NCBI GenBank assembly: GCA_964035575.1
Contig: OZ037921.1
Coordinates: 640,501 to 704,500 of the forward strand
Origin: Rhynchopus sp. YZ270_cl-10
Lineage: Eukaryota > Euglenozoa > Diplonemea > Diplonemida > Diplonemidae
Direction of reading: 5' to 3'
Length of the DNA stretch: 64,000 nt
Shown here one piece after another: positions 21,201 through 29,166 of this stretch; positions within the stretch are counted from its first letter, which is position 1; each line of letters begins with the position of its first letter. A model generated the notes under the pieces. The model was given only the letters and a program-made list of their open reading frames with translations. It was not told the DNA's origin and did not search any database. Position numbers and translations under genes: made by a program.

Positions 21201-21896
21201 GCTGTAATAGTCAAAGAGACGCTCAACCCCCTTCAGCGTGACAGACGGTGCACCTACCCCACCTACCCCTGGTAGTGATGTGGATGAAGTCGCAACCCGC
21301 AGGCCTTCAACCCCTGCCATCTTGCCACGCACATACAAAAGGTATTCCCTCGCCTTCTGCAGATGTTCACCACTAAGACACAACCCTGCAGCCGTTCCAC
21401 CTGCCTTAAGAAACCCAAGACCTTCAGAATCACCCAACTCAGGCCCTTCTACAGCAGAGGGTGCAAATCTGAGAAAAAACCGCCAGGTGTGCATATGCAT
21501 GAGATACGGGCATGCCACTGCTAGTATAACACTGAGACATAAAAAAGCTGTTGAAAATGCAGGACCCCATGCCTCCCTAGCAGCGTTGGGCTGTGTTAAG
21601 GGGACCGCAACCTCAATCGAGGCAAAAAGGGATACCGCCAGGAGTGTGACTGCGATGTGGCGTAGTGCATCCTGAGGGAATGCACTACACAGCTGATACT
21701 GCCGAGTCTCATGGGCGGCTACTGCACGACCAATCGGTGTCAACACCAATCCCACGACCACCGAACCGATCCATGCACTGCACACACCAATGACACCAAC
21801 CGAACCCTCATCTGCATTGGTTTCATTCGCCCCCTCTACAGACAAAACACCAAAGCAAAAAAGCAGAGCAAAATTAAAGGGGACCGCTGTGTGCAT
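18276..21896 (-). CDS. Large multi-span membrane protein, unknown
   Basis: 1206 residues from ATG 21896. That start is chosen because a clean signal peptide follows (ALLFCFGVLSVEGA) and CTTTCAG lies 7 bases upstream. Hydrophobic spans lie early (GSVVVGLVLTPIG; HIAVTLLAVSLFASIEV; AFLCLSVILAVACPYL) and near residue 400 (ELVFSVLVMFLHHALGV). A long Cys-containing hydrophilic region follows, and two more spans lie at the C-terminus (VLAMLGLVLPASFVCLA; ASALILVVIVPFRYAG). No family recognised. A transporter or receptor is possible but unsupported. The stop codon sits inside a strong hairpin. Confidence 0.85.
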   Translation of the reverse strand: MHTAVPFNFALLFCFGVLSVEGANETNADEGSVGVIGVCSAWIGSVVVGLVLTPIGRAVAAHETRQYQLCSAFPQDALRHIAVTLLAVSLFASIEVAVPLTQPNAAREAWGPAFSTAFLCLSVILAVACPYLMHMHTWRFFLRFAPSAVEGPELGDSEGLGFLKAGGTAAGLCLSGEHLQKAREYLLYVRGKMAGVEGLRVATSSTSLPGVGGVGAPSVTLKGVERLFDYYSTPRTPGAGAFAGHYHETLSTVSDDLLEEILNNIEVPERQAQLLTAWGKLFRVVREWEGNQTKGKRKGGRKEAANGPSLDSAIRATLQDPSLAEGIHGYKSVLENPPSPMPMDVQLYIVLREALSLGCYELAVLALKKLTVGVDPDLYVMAAANGLSELVFSVLVMFLHHALGVEGVLSAPLLSPQHTVFARFLPCLTAVFDTLECTSYATFRTGFFFFVSQEDDILDTFLNGTGAPSLHAASDLSSVLSNSTLDDTDTQHIATRCLDTDSILPEKFKQIYLDHTNETLLGNPTQEVARRSSWWVAKALFEGDNKTEGEGEGGENTLKQLRCRMRSYLLFKDHLEGCHKASPPEGQKENENENRTNALTAWVMSYRRFRSKEDRSLTELNIPIDNLFAPIEREEDCRTKPHMRGFAQCSAEFTNKMLGGCDFTEKRYQAVGGTPLSGLFLTEGAYMGFSATKLFSESGVLKVTLKKSWGEMLVVQQAIPESFVKAEILDQRRGNTRAGERSIAMGRHAFKTLRQLNSTFSEDSIIMTCLPLLKHDGKAFFLIEFLRNNGREEDTNITTDTTVDDPPQSLARRRSSVRPPPPPTKSYGLCGTVSLACQQAQCKDKERLTYYVEYSQGVPFGGQRSAGRTGFLRCPESGSALCPFRSLAQCYEALAVLGVGGPSLRGEDLLSQKGFSVLELSVSGWTQGDHGVTIEPIAPLPQLQVLSFAPGNLILDAVRCSASHVVVNGLVTDQMFSVAKEARFVVFCNIFNVSRGGEMCEIPDFARNKVHLSHMYCWRQHSTWEHLTHPSISIPPTDLDVSSSASSETADLLEETAQTRLEGAWGEVTRSFAALPGVRFRVPREPVCRCVVRVGGVGSYLSKGGLLRVRCVPPPAGWVDKVTVLAMLGLVLPASFVCLASTGVDIFEEANGLHCIQNGVLLLSAEGPCIRIDPLLAGWASALILVVIVPFRYAGRALVVLDFLSQ

Positions 21897-22000
21897 TAAG
21901 GGCTGAAAGTTTTGCCGTTGTTGTGGTTGTTGTGGTTGAGGTGGTTGAGGTGGGGGGGAGGGACTATCTATTCTTAAGGTAAGCAACGCTTTATTTTTAT

Positions 22001-22056
22001 TTGAAAAATTGTTGGAATAGTGTAGTTGATTGTGCAAGCTCCACTGTATTTTTTTT
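22001..22056 (-). repeat. Family E hairpin in an intergenic spacer
   Basis: The plus strand reads TTGTTGGAATAGTGTAGTTG, then GTGCAAGCTCCACTGTATTTT. It lies in the 228-base gap between the PPR-like gene and the multi-span protein gene. Other copies lie near 39361-39420, 40187-40243, 43763-43820, 56100-56170, 57785-57840 and 62328-62385, all in this orientation. Confidence 0.6.
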
Positions 22057-22124
22057 TGAGAATTCGTGGACAATATTTGCATCACGACACCCCATCAAGA
22101 CGTTCTTCTGCCGAGGCGGAAACC

Positions 22125-23396
22125 CTACGGTCTGTTCCTTCGTCTTATCATTGTTTTTTCATTGGTGCGCCTCAGCGACGTTACGGGTCTACTGACAGTT
22201 CGGAGTTGGGGCTTTTCAAATGAATTTGCGGCAGTTACATCCCCAATACTGAGGTGAATCCGGTACATGGCATGTTGTATGACTCTGCTAGCTTGCACAC
22301 GCTTGCTTAGTGAGCTGTACAGCGCCATTGCCCCTTTATGGTGCTCTTTTATCGTATCTCTAGCACCCATTTCCGCCAGCTTCTCCATTTCCTTTGAATA
22401 CAACACACAAAAACGCGACCGAAACGACTCCTCCACCGCACCCACCCCACCCTGCGCCTCGACAAGCTTTCTTAATATTTCAAGACACGCTCTGAACCTC
22501 CCGTTCATTTGAAGCTGGGTGCAGTATGTTCTACAAAAAAAGGTGGGGAGACGGGTAAATGGTGTGCCACTGTGCAGCACATCTCCTGGACGAGCTACCT
22601 TTGCGAGACCTGCACTGAAAACTTTGTGAAGGTTTTGAAGGTCACCTTGGATGCCACAAAGCTCCAATAATGCGGAAAGGGTTCCAAAAGAATAGACGAC
22701 AGGACTGCAGAGGTCGTGATCTAGGACCATATTCTGTTGGAATTTTTCGACCAAGAGAAGCCCCTGCTGAAAGGAGCCAAGCAATGGAAGCACCGTGTTG
22801 ATAACCTGCTCGTTCGGTGTGTTCCCTTTTCGGATCATCAATGCAAACAGCTGGAGCACGGCAGTATTCGCCTGCTTCGCGGTGTCTCCCATTACCCCCC
22901 TTTTTGTATGATATTTCGCATGATACCTCAACGATTTAATCAACAGCAGGAATGACACTGTTGTGAGGGACACCCCATATTGATTGTACGCTGCTATGAT
23001 GCGTATCGTTTTCTTCATAAGACCGGCAGTAGAATAGGCCTGCAGCAAGCTCTGCAACGCTAACTCCGTAGGGCGACCTTGAGACTGAACGATTTTATCA
23101 TAAAACCCCTGGCATTCCGTGTAGTTCCCCAGCGCAGCACTAAACTGCGCGGCACGTTCCCAGGTCCATACGCCGATTGTATATCCTTCTGCCTCTACAG
23201 CAGTAATGCAGGTGGTTAAATACCCCTCAGGGAACTCCCTGCGGAACTGCTCCCGTTCGTGCAGCTCGAGGACCCCTGGGGGCATCGTGAAAAAATCGCA
23301 AAGACGCTTTGACGCATTGTGATCATCCCGCAGCCCCCCTCTTCCTGGCGGTGTAGGCAGGCGCCCTACGCACAGAACGACACGCGACAGCTTCAT
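22125..23396 (-). CDS. Pentatricopeptide-repeat-like protein, probably organellar
   Basis: 423 residues. The basic N-terminus (MKLSRVVLCVGRLPTPPGR) resembles a mitochondrial presequence. The body is a series of paired helices with PPR spacing, best seen in LQSLLQAYSTAGLMKKTIRI followed by LTTVSFLLLIKSL, and later in TFFCRTYCTQLQMNGRFRAC. PPR proteins bind organellar RNA and act in its processing, editing or translation. The C-terminal 40 residues are Arg-rich. CTCTCTCTCCAG lies 36 bases before the start and is a candidate trans-splice acceptor. Repeat assignment is by eye, so PPR versus another helical repeat is not settled. Confidence 0.75.
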   Translation of the reverse strand: MKLSRVVLCVGRLPTPPGRGGLRDDHNASKRLCDFFTMPPGVLELHEREQFRREFPEGYLTTCITAVEAEGYTIGVWTWERAAQFSAALGNYTECQGFYDKIVQSQGRPTELALQSLLQAYSTAGLMKKTIRIIAAYNQYGVSLTTVSFLLLIKSLRYHAKYHTKRGVMGDTAKQANTAVLQLFALMIRKGNTPNEQVINTVLPLLGSFQQGLLLVEKFQQNMVLDHDLCSPVVYSFGTLSALLELCGIQGDLQNLHKVFSAGLAKVARPGDVLHSGTPFTRLPTFFCRTYCTQLQMNGRFRACLEILRKLVEAQGGVGAVEESFRSRFCVLYSKEMEKLAEMGARDTIKEHHKGAMALYSSLSKRVQASRVIQHAMYRIHLSIGDVTAANSFEKPQLRTVSRPVTSLRRTNEKTMIRRRNRP

Positions 23397-24667
23397 TGTG
23401 TTATGAAGGGTGCAGCATTGTTGCTGTTCTGCTGGAGAGAGAGAGGGTGAGAAAAAGGGTGTTACTTATTTACCCAAAGGCAAACCCAAAGAAAAGAAAA
23501 GGTGTTGAAATACAATCGGAACGCCTCTTGCGTTCAGTCACCCTAAAGAGATGGCAAAATCTGAGAAAAATGGGGTCAAAGTGGGGATCTTTTTTGATCA
23601 GCATCTTGTTTTGGGGTGGATAGAGAGGGGATGGGAGGAACAAAGCATTGCCTTGTCCGTGGGAGGCTTTGAGAGGTGATGGGGACTACTCAGTTAAAGA
23701 ACATATTCAGAACACTCAAACAGAAGGAAAAAAAATGGGTTTAAAAAAAAGTGGTTGGTTCTCGCTGTATTGCTTTGGATAAATCAAAACCAAGGTACAA
23801 ACGACGAGGTTGTGGAGAAGATCCCTTTTTGGATAAACATCGGATTGTGCAAACGCCTCTACGGACGCGATACAGATACACAAAAAGAGACAAAAAGAGT
23901 AGTTGCTAAACGTGCTAAAACGCACCTCAGTCGAGCTCATGCAAAAAGGTGAGACGTGAGTGGCCCCAAAAAAAAAAGAAAAAAAAATTGAAACATGAAT
24001 TGGGTCATCTGAAAAGGGCTACCAGGGGGGGGAGACGCTCTGAGACCCTGTGATAGTGCAACAAAAATTCGTTGTCCCCTTTTTCATATGACCCAATGAC
24101 TATGCCTTACGTGCATGCACATCTAAAAAAAGGTTGATTTGAAATACAACAGCCCGCTCGTGACAGTGTACCTCAAAAAAAAGGAAATACAAGAGCCCCT
24201 GCTGCAAATGCTTGCAAGCAAAATATTGGTTAGGGAATTGAGGGCAATGGCGGGGAAATTAAAAAAACTTTACTGGGGGGTTAATGAAAAAAAGTGGTAA
24301 AATTATTCGACCCCCCACCCCAGCAATCCACAGAAAGAAAAAAAAGGCAAGAAAAAATGATTCTTTTTGGCAAAGGTAAATACCCTTTCCCCCCGCTCCC
24401 CCCCATCCCAGCTCTTTGAGTAAAAAAAACAACCGAGACAAAAATACTGAGACGTTTCACTCGAAACACTCCCCCCCTCCCCTCCCCTCCCCTCCCCACT
24501 CCCGATAACAAGACAGCCCCTTTTCGACCACCCCACCACCACAGAGAACCGACGCTCTGAAAGACATACGCCCTCGGTGGCAAAAAATAAACTAAGATAA
24601 ACCTAAGCCATGCTTGGTCCACCTTTAGAAAAAACTGAGAAAAAAACCCCCCTCCGCCCCCACAATT
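23397..24667. other. Gene-free spacer with a MITE and hairpins
   Basis: No gene was recognised. It holds family C-like sequence near 23840, a 97-bp MITE at 24000-24096, a family G copy at 24137-24172 and an AAGATAAACCTAAGCC hairpin at about 24594-24625. That hairpin lies close to the stop codon of the next gene. Confidence 0.55.
24000..24096. mobile_element. 97-bp MITE, TTGGGTCATCTG ends
   Basis: The ends TTGGGTCATCTGAAAAGGG and CCCCTTTTTCATATGACCCAA are inverted. Internal GGGGGGAGACGCTCTGAGAC and ATAGTGCAACAAAAA match the longer relative at 35164-35646, so this is a deletion derivative. Confidence 0.8.
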
Positions 24668-25294
24668 TCATCGAAGCGACAGATCACGCATTCCATTTGC
24701 CGCTGAGGCAAGCCGTTTTGTGGGTGGCGATTCACCTGCCGTGCGAGAACGGGTCTCTGGGTGCGGAGCGAAGTGCTGCGAGCTGCTACTGCTCGCTGCA
24801 GATCGTTTTTTGGAGGTAAAGCTGCATTGCTCCTTGGACGGATACGCGGCGGATGGGGTGGGGTCTATGCTATCTAGGAACTGCAGCAACCCTTCCTTGG
24901 AGACCTCTTGATTCGACTCGGCCCACTCCCGCACCAGCTCCACGACCCCTACCGCCCCGTTGTGATACGACTGTGTATGCCCCAAGAACAGCTTCGCCAC
25001 CATCTCAGACGCCTGACAAAAATTCTTTTTCAACTCCCCATGGTGATCCACCTGCTCGGGGGTGAGATACCCATCGCTCGACATATATGCTTCTTTGTGT
25101 ACCCTAAAAGGTGAATATAACCGAGTGAAAAGATACACCCACCTCTGTGAACACAGACAACTATTCTCGATCAGATCACAAAAATGCGAACTGAGAATAG
25201 TATGCAGGTGGTGAGATAAAGAGAAAGGCTGGTGTTGTGACCCAGCCTGCACGTCGAGGTGGTGTACAATACCAAGGAGTGTGGAAGGTGGCAT
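24668..25294 (-). CDS. Unknown protein, probably two exons
   Basis: 195 residues if the 39-nt in-frame segment 25104-25142 (GTGGGT...TTTTAG) is removed as an intron. If retained, the protein is 208 residues. The middle is helical (ELKKNFCQASEMVAKLFLG; GVVELVREWAESNQEVSKEG). The C-terminal third is Ser-rich and basic with KK and KR patches (FTSKKRSAASSSSS; SPPTKRLAS). No family recognised. The nuclear-signal-like tail fits a nuclear protein. It sits directly downstream of the histone H4 gene on the same strand. Longer upstream in-frame extension would overlap H4 and is rejected. Confidence 0.7.
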   Translation of the reverse strand: MPPSTLLGIVHHLDVQAGSQHQPFSLSHHLHTILSSHFCDLIENSCLCSQRWVYLFTRLYSPFRVHKEAYMSSDGYLTPEQVDHHGELKKNFCQASEMVAKLFLGHTQSYHNGAVGVVELVREWAESNQEVSKEGLLQFLDSIDPTPSAAYPSKEQCSFTSKKRSAASSSSSQHFAPHPETRSRTAGESPPTKRLASAANGMRDLSLR

Positions 25295-25469
25295 TGTGAT
25301 GTGATACAAAAGGGAAGGGGGGGGTTGTAGCTTTTTTGTTATAGAGGGAAAAGGCGTTAGTGACGCCGCTGTGCTGCTGGAAAGGTGTGCAGTCCAGAAC
25401 AGTGCAGCTGTGGGGAGGGGGAAAGGGGGCGGAAAGGTGTTGCGTTCGTGTGCGCAAATAATCGAATGA

Positions 25470-25811
25470 TTACTTGGAGACGTACAGGGTACGGCCACGC
25501 TTCTTCAGGGCGTACAGGATGTGCTCCACACGCACCGTCTTCGCAGGGGCGTTCTCACGCACCTCCATCAGCGCGTGGGTGTCCTTCATGACCTGCTCAA
25601 CGAAGTTCCTCAGGATCTCCCTTGCCTCGTCGTACACGCTGCTCGCAAGACGCTTGCACCCTCCACGGCGGGCAAGACGGCGGATGCTTCCCTTTGTGAT
25701 ACCACGTCCTTTGTTCGACTTTGCGCCCTTACGCTTCTGGCTTCCGGTCGTCTTCTTGTCAGCCTTTCCGGAGGCAACCGACTTTCCCTTGGCAGACTTC
25801 GACGGACCCAT
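25470..25811 (-). CDS. Histone H4, divergent
   Basis: 113 residues. The fold is clear from GITKGSIRRLARRGG, then YDEAREILRNFVEQVMKD and the C-terminal ALKKRGRTLY. It pairs with H3 in the nucleosome core. It is about 10 residues longer than standard H4. The N-tail (Lys/Ser/Gly-rich, GPSKSAKGKSVASGK) bears no resemblance to the usual GRGKGGKGLGKGG. GSIRR where most eukaryotes have PAIRR is shared with trypanosomatid H4. An extra stretch ENAPAKTVRVEH replaces the usual KRKTVTAMD region. No intron. It is last in the sense order of the five-gene histone cluster. Confidence 0.95.
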   Translation of the reverse strand: MGPSKSAKGKSVASGKADKKTTGSQKRKGAKSNKGRGITKGSIRRLARRGGCKRLASSVYDEAREILRNFVEQVMKDTHALMEVRENAPAKTVRVEHILYALKKRGRTLYVSK

Positions 25812-26097
25812 TTTGTGTTGTCTTGTTATCAAAAATATCTAGTGTGCAGGGGTGTGGGAGGGGAGAGGGACAGAGAAGAGGAAGAGGTTCGGGAAGAGCA
25901 AAAAAATAATCTGCTCGGTTTTGTTTTTCGTGAAGATTATTGTTCTTCGGGTTTTGTTGGTGGAAACCTCCACCCCTCTTTCTGGCCTGCACGCAAGCCG
26001 CAGAGGTAACTGTATCAACACAGTACAGAGAAAAATACAAAAAGTTACAACAATGCACGTCACACAGCTACAAAGTAGTTACGTTCTCGTCGTAGGC

Positions 26098-26364
26098 TTA
26101 CTTCTTCGTGGTCTTGGCCTTCTTCTTCGTGGTGGTTCCCTTCTTCTTCGTGGTGGTCTTCTTGGCCTTCTTCGCCTTCTTGGCCTTCTCCTCCTTCTTC
26201 GCCGCCTTCTTGGCCCTCGCGTCCGCACGCTTCTGCTTCTCAGCCTCCTTCACCTTGTTCACTGCAATTCTCACAGCGTCCTTCCTCGCCTTCGCTGCTG
26301 CCTTGATCTTGGCAGAGCGCTTCTCGTCAGGCTTGGCAATCGCAATCGACTCGAACCTCGGCAT
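26098..26364 (-). CDS. Histone H1-like basic protein
   Basis: 88 residues. About half are Lys or Ala, with tandem KKA and TTTKKKGTTTKKKAK runs at the C-terminus. There is no winged-helix globular domain. This matches the kinetoplastid type of H1, which consists of the basic C-terminal domain alone. It would compact linker DNA. The identification rests on composition and on its place between H4 and H3 in the cluster. Confidence 0.85.
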   Translation of the reverse strand: MPRFESIAIAKPDEKRSAKIKAAAKARKDAVRIAVNKVKEAEKQKRADARAKKAAKKEEKAKKAKKAKKTTTKKKGTTTKKKAKTTKK

Positions 26365-26606
26365 TGTAAGTGTTTGTGGTGTGTGGGGAAGAAGCTGTGG
26401 GTATGGGTGGTGGTGCAGAGGAGAGGGAAGGGAAGGAATAGGAACACAAAGTAGGTGGCGTCTGTCTTCTTAGAATAACGTATCACTGGTGGTAATCCAC
26501 CCCTCGCGGCTTGGCCAGCAAGCTCGCAGAGGAAAAAGCGTGAAAAAATAAAAAAAAATCGAAACAAGTGAAACAGCTCAGCACCTCACCAAGTGGCCGC
26601 TCACGC

Positions 26607-27047
26607 TCACAGGTTGTCCCCACGGATGCGGATGGTGTAGCTCAGGTCCTTCTGGATGAGGGTCTTCTTCTTCCTGTGGAGCTGCAGGATCACGGCACCC
26701 TCAAACACGCTGATCAGGTACTGCTCGCTTGCCTCCTGCATCGCCTCGAGTGCAGACGCACGGAAACGCATGTCCTGCTTGTGCTTGTCCATCACGTCAC
26801 GCACAAGGCGCTGGAAGGGTGCCTTCTGGATCAGCAGCTGCGTCCCCTTCTGCAGTGCCTTGATCTCACGCATCGCAACAGTTCCGGGCAGCCAGCGGCC
26901 AGACTTCTTCACCACCTTTCCCTTCTTGTCCTTCTTCTCAGCGGGCTTGTAGTTCAGCTTCGTCATCGGCTTCCTCTTCTTCTGCTCACCGTCCTTTCCA
27001 GTCGACGACTGCGACTTCTTCACAGACTTGGCAGGTGTGCGTGGCAT
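26607..27047 (-). CDS. Histone H3, divergent
   Basis: 146 residues. Core motifs are PGTVAMREIKALQKGT, LLIQKAPFQRLVRDV, MRFRASALEAMQEASEQYL and TIRIRGDNL. QKAPFQRLV rather than RKLPFQRLV is characteristic of trypanosome H3 and is a main reason for the euglenozoan call. The tail starts PRTPAKSVKK, so there is no Lys at position 4 and no ARKS block. The modifications centred on K4, K9 and K27 would therefore be absent or moved. No intron. ATG 27047 is preceded by A/C-rich leader sequence, like the other histone genes here. Confidence 0.95.
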   Translation of the reverse strand: MPRTPAKSVKKSQSSTGKDGEQKKRKPMTKLNYKPAEKKDKKGKVVKKSGRWLPGTVAMREIKALQKGTQLLIQKAPFQRLVRDVMDKHKQDMRFRASALEAMQEASEQYLISVFEGAVILQLHRKKKTLIQKDLSYTIRIRGDNL

Positions 27048-27195
27048 CTTGTTGTGTTGTGTGGTTGTTGTCTTGGTAATCTGTCGAGTGTGGTTTCTAT
27101 TTGTCTTTGTGTCTGGGTGTGGTGAAGGGCAAGAAAGGAAAAGTAGGATTACACTGCTCTTTTTTGTCACATATGCGGTGCGCAGTCACACCACC

Positions 27196-27220
27196 TCACA
27201 CCCTCATATCGGGTGTGAGG
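27196..27220 (-). terminator. Hairpin downstream of histone H2A
   Basis: CTCACACCC and GGGTGTGAG form a perfect 9-bp stem with a seven-base loop, about 60 bases after the H2A stop. Position and size recall histone mRNA 3' stem-loops. The other histone genes here show only weak stems, so a shared signal is not demonstrated. Confidence 0.5.
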
Positions 27221-27280
27221 GTTCAAAATACAAAATAGTTGGAGGCAAACACAACAGACGGATGTCGAGAGCGAGCTCGC

Positions 27281-27790
27281 TTACTTCTTCGGGGACGACT
27301 TCGCGGGGGAGCCCTTCGACTTCTTCGGGGAACCCTTCGACTTCTTGCCCTTCTTTCCACCCTTCTTCCCCTTCGACTTCTTCGTCACGCTGCCAGAGGA
27401 CTTCTTCCTGTACTTCTTGTCAGTCGCCTTGAGCGCATCGTGCACTCCTCCACCCACACCTCCACCCGCAATCGTCACGTTCGACAGAAGGTCGCCAAGG
27501 TCCTTGTCCTCACGCACGGCAACGCAGATGTGGCGGGGTTTGATCTGGTGCTGCTTCTTGTTCTTTGCCTTCTTTCCCGACGTCGCTGCCTTCGCAGACA
27601 CGTTCAGAAGCTCACCTGTGCAGTACTGCAGCACAGACGTCAGGAACACTGCCGCAGTGGGGCTTACACGCTTTGCGTACCTTCCCTTCTTCAGCGCACT
27701 GCCCACACGTCCCACAGGGAAGGTCAGACCAGACATCTCAGACAGAGACACAGACGGTCCCCTCTTCACTCCCTTCTTTGCGCCGACCAT
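27281..27790 (-). CDS. Histone H2A, divergent, SPKK tail
   Basis: 169 residues, about 40 longer than usual. Core: LTFPVGRVGSALKKGRYAKRV, VLQYCTGELLNVSAKAA, QIKPRHICVAVREDKDLGDLL and NVTIAGGG. Acidic-patch positions are altered: the Glu of LEYL is Gln and the last Glu of AEVLEL is Asn. The C-terminal extension is Lys/Ser/Gly-rich with SPKK-type motifs (KGSPKKSKGSPAKSSPKK), a minor-groove-binding repeat known from linker-like histones. No intron. Loss of part of the acidic patch should change contacts with H4 tails and chromatin factors (inference). Confidence 0.95.
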   Translation of the reverse strand: MVGAKKGVKRGPSVSLSEMSGLTFPVGRVGSALKKGRYAKRVSPTAAVFLTSVLQYCTGELLNVSAKAATSGKKAKNKKQHQIKPRHICVAVREDKDLGDLLSNVTIAGGGVGGGVHDALKATDKKYRKKSSGSVTKKSKGKKGGKKGKKSKGSPKKSKGSPAKSSPKK

Positions 27791-28037
27791 TGTTTGTCTT
27801 TGGTTGTTAGTGTTAGAATAGCTGCAAGCAACAACAGGGGTGTGGTTTGGGGGACACGGTGGTTGGCAAATAACAAAACGAAGCCAAACAAGCCCCCCAT
27901 TTTCTTTGTTTTTTTTTTTGTTTGTTTCTTTTCACAAAAAGACGGCGGCAGTACCACCCACGCCCAGTGTCTGAAACAAGGGGCCGTGTCTGACAACAAG
28001 CAACATCAAATCATCAGGTCACATCACATCACCTGCT

Positions 28038-28499
28038 TCACTTCCTCGGGGAACCCTTCTTCGCTGGGGATCCCTTGCCCTTCTTGCCCTTCGCCTTCAG
28101 GGCCTTCGCGTACTTGGCCACGGAAGCAACTCCCGCAGACAGGGCGTGCGACGCCATCTCGTCGGGGAAGTGCATCTTCACACCCGCCACAATGGCACCG
28201 CTGCGCAGCGTCTTCTGGCCCGCAAAGTGGTTTGCACGGCCAGCCTCCTCCGCAATGCGCTCAAACAGGTCCACCACGAATGAGTTCACAATCCCCATCC
28301 CACGCGACGTGATCTCAACAGAGCTCTTCTTTCCCGACTTCGTCGACGCCTTCACACCAAAGGTCTTCGTCATCAGCTTGTGCACGAAGCTCGAGTAGCT
28401 CTTGAAGTTGTGCTTCTTGATCCTCTTTCCGTTCTTGTCCAACTTCGGGCCTCTCTTTGCTCCCTTCTTTCCAGAGGACTTCTGTGGCGATGGTGTCAT
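28038..28499 (-). CDS. Histone H2B, divergent, SPKK tail
   Basis: 153 residues. Core: YSSFVHKLMTKTFG, GMGIVNSFVVDLFERIAEEA, then KTLRSGAIVAGVKMHFPDEM and SHALSAGVASVAKYAK. It pairs with H2A. The N-tail carries GPKLDKNGKRIKKH. The C-terminus has an added KGKKGKGSPAKKGSPRK tail with SPKK/SPRK motifs, as in the neighbouring H2A. No intron. It is first in the sense order H2B, H2A, H3, H1, H4. A long upstream in-frame stretch contains poly-Phe from poly-T and is not coding. Confidence 0.95.
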   Translation of the reverse strand: MTPSPQKSSGKKGAKRGPKLDKNGKRIKKHNFKSYSSFVHKLMTKTFGVKASTKSGKKSSVEITSRGMGIVNSFVVDLFERIAEEAGRANHFAGQKTLRSGAIVAGVKMHFPDEMASHALSAGVASVAKYAKALKAKGKKGKGSPAKKGSPRK

Positions 28500-28718
28500 C
28501 TTGTTGGGTTTTTTTGTGTTGACAAAATTTATCTGATATGAAGGGGTGTTTTTGTACTGACTGCAAGAACGGGGTAATAGCAACAATAGAGAAGAGGGCG
28601 GAGTCTTTTTGAGATTTTGTTTTTCTTTGAAATATGGGTCGGAGTAACAGGGATATTTTTTTTTTGAGGGGGTGTTCGGAGGTTTGTTAAAAAAAAAAAA
28701 ATACAAAAGAACAATTGA

Positions 28719-28751
28719 GAGATGAACACGTCTCACGTACAGACACATCTC
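28719..28751 (-). repeat. Family B hairpin
   Basis: GAGATG/CATCTC is the outer stem, replacing AAGATG/CATCTT. The inner stem is ACGT/ACGT. It lies just upstream of the H2B gene. Confidence 0.6.
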
Positions 28752-28760
28752 CAAAAAATA

Positions 28761-28873
28761 CAGTAGTCCAAATATTAGCTGTCAAATAAGTTTTTTTTTG
28801 TGGATTTGGGGTTTTTTTTTGGGAATTTTGGAGCGCCTTTTATTTGAACGCCAAACATACTTTTGAACTACTG
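28761..28873. mobile_element. Pogo-like MITE, 113 bp
   Basis: The ends CAGTAGT(C/T)CAAA are inverted and flanked by TA on both sides. Relatives are the element at 41240-41371 and an eroded copy at about 56346-56430. CAGT ends with TA duplication fit the pogo/Tigger branch of Tc1/mariner. Confidence 0.8.
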
Positions 28874-29166
28874 TAAATAAAATCTTGAAAAGAGCGAATA
28901 TTAACCCTCCACAAGGCAAGGTATTTTTTACTTTGTTCCCACAGAAAAGGCGGGAAGAACTTTTTTTTTTTTGATGAAAATGCATCTCATAATACACATA
29001 TTTTTTTTTCTTCACTGACCTCTCTAGGTGTGACATCTCTTCGAAAACAAACACAATACGCACATTTTGTAAAACAGAAGTTTTCATTTTTTTTTTCGTG
29101 CATTTTCATAACACTGAGATCGCAATGGAGGGGAGACGGGAGGGAGGGAGGGAGGGAGGGAGGGAG

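Noticed and set aside
25295-25498. Upstream extension of the gene at 24668
   Set aside because: The extra frame runs into the antisense of the H4 C-terminus; ATG 25294 is the supported start.
27239-28312. Open plus-strand frame of 357 codons over the histones
   Set aside because: Antisense of H2A and H2B, low-complexity Leu/Arg/Ser translation.
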